A stretch of DNA of 5,677 bases from Planctomycetota bacterium (GTDB lineage Bacteria; Planctomycetota; Planctomycetia; Pirellulales; Thermoguttaceae), in the NCBI GenBank assembly GCA_023621895.1, contig JAMOAF010000747.1, positions 1 through 5,677 on the forward strand, given 5' to 3'. The stretch's first letter is position 1. The number at the start of each line of letters is the position of its first letter. Below, in pieces: positions 5,102-5,677 of the stretch. A program made the translations under genes and the position numbers. The notes beneath the pieces are model-generated. The model had not been told where the DNA came from. It ran no database searches and saw only the letters and a list, made by a program, of their open reading frames with translations.

Positions 5102-5677
5102 GTGCGCCGACCGTGTTTGACAACCGAGCCGGAGGCCGCCGCGGGGCGGCGCTTTCCGCAGTCCGCGGCCTTCCTTGCGATGTTGGTAATTGCCGCCGTC
5201 GCCGCGGCGTTTCGCGCCCCGGACCTGGACATCCGCCCGATGCACGCCGACGAGTCGGTCCAGGCCGCCATCTTCCGCAAGCTCTGGCTGGAGGGGAACT
5301 ACGCCTACGACCCTCGCGAGTTCCACGGGCCGACCCTGCCTTACGCCACGCTCCCCTCCGCCTGGCTCAGCGGCGCCGGCTCGTTCGCCGAAACCACGGA
5401 AGCCACCTACCGCGCCGTGCCGGCCGCGTTCGGGGTCGGCGCCGTGCTGCTGGTCGGGTTCTTCCACGGCGGCCTTGGCCGGCTCGCCGTGCTGGCAGCC
5501 GCCACGCTCGCCGCAATCTCGCCGGCGATGGTCTTCTACAGCCGCTACTACATCCATGAGACCCTGCTGGTGTTCTTCACGCTCGGCGCGGTGCTGTTCG
5601 CGTGGCGCTACGTTCAAACCGGCAGGCTCGGCTGGTGCCTGGCGGCCGGCGCGTGCGCCGGCCTGATGCAGGCCACG
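5102..5677 (+). CDS. Agl23/TIGR03663-type multi-membrane glycosyltransferase (PMT-like, partial, 3' end beyond the right edge)
   Basis: From the GTG at 5102 the frame stays open for 192 codons to the window edge. A hydrophobic first membrane segment (about 21-38, SAAFLAMLVIAAVAAAF) is followed by an external loop with RPMHADESVQA. The DE pair (50-51) corresponds to the acidic site in the first loop of GT-C enzymes such as protein O-mannosyltransferases. YDPREFHGPTLPY (69-81) contains the HGP tripeptide. FYSRYYIHETLLVFFTLG (145-162) contains conserved arginine and RYYIHE signatures. DE and HGP are described as near-invariant in TIGR03663, annotated as flippase-associated protein Agl23. Further membrane spans lie at about 108-121, 127-147, 153-169 and from 176. 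The likely role is transfer of a sugar from a lipid-phosphate donor at the outer face of the inner membrane. The acceptor is unknown. Full-length members are several hundred residues longer, so most of the gene lies outside. The 41-nt gap suggests co-transcription with the binding-protein gene. Confidence 0.85.
   Translation, partial: MRRPCLTTEPEAAAGRRFPQSAAFLAMLVIAAVAAAFRAPDLDIRPMHADESVQAAIFRKLWLEGNYAYDPREFHGPTLPYATLPSAWLSGAGSFAETTEATYRAVPAAFGVGAVLLVGFFHGGLGRLAVLAAATLAAISPAMVFYSRYYIHETLLVFFTLGAVLFAWRYVQTGRLGWCLAAGACAGLMQAT

Noticed and set aside
4218..5617. Minus-strand open frames (301 and 252 codons) opposite the binding-protein and Agl23-like genes
   Set aside because: They are His/Arg/Gly-rich shadow translations without motifs, overlapping well-supported genes.

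Overview
The window is GC-rich bacterial DNA with four complete or partial genes typical of free-living Planctomycetota, plus one complete signalling gene. The assignment to Planctomycetota (Pirellulales-like) is an inference. It rests on the gene types: a secreted HExxH zinc-peptidase-like protein with a lectin-like tail, an Agl23-type membrane glycosyltransferase, a lipoprotein solute-binding protein, and a REC-GGDEF-CBS regulator. It also rests on the strong coding bias to G/C in third codon positions. No rRNA, tRNA, CRISPR array, insertion sequence or phage gene is visible.

Layout. Bases 1-501 (minus strand, running off the left edge) encode the N-terminal part of a membrane-anchored or exported TPR protein. 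It is overlapped on the opposite strand by a long, spurious open frame. A non-coding divergent spacer (502-726) separates it from a plus-strand gene (727-2355) for a 542-residue protein. That protein has a receiver domain, an apparently active GGDEF domain with an intact inhibitory site, two CBS repeats and an unassigned helical tail. A short convergent spacer (2356-2472) follows, then a minus-strand gene (2473-3912) for an exported gluzincin-like metallopeptidase with a lectin-like C-terminal domain. Between it and the next gene lies a divergent promoter region (3913-4019) with a perfect 17-bp AT-rich palindrome. The plus-strand genes then are a lipoprotein periplasmic solute-binding protein (4020-5060) and, 41 nt later, the start of an Agl23/PMT-like multi-membrane glycosyltransferase (5102 to the right edge).

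How they may work together. The last two genes are close and co-oriented, so they may be co-transcribed, but their functions do not obviously belong together. No ABC permease or ATPase accompanies the binding protein inside the window. The REC-GGDEF-CBS protein looks like a stand-alone c-di-GMP synthase gated by phosphorylation and probably by a nucleotide bound to the CBS pair. I see no complete undescribed system. The best leads are the unusual domain order and orphan tail of the regulator, the palindrome between the divergent peptidase and binding-protein genes, and the binding protein's lack of the usual iron-binding tyrosine pair.
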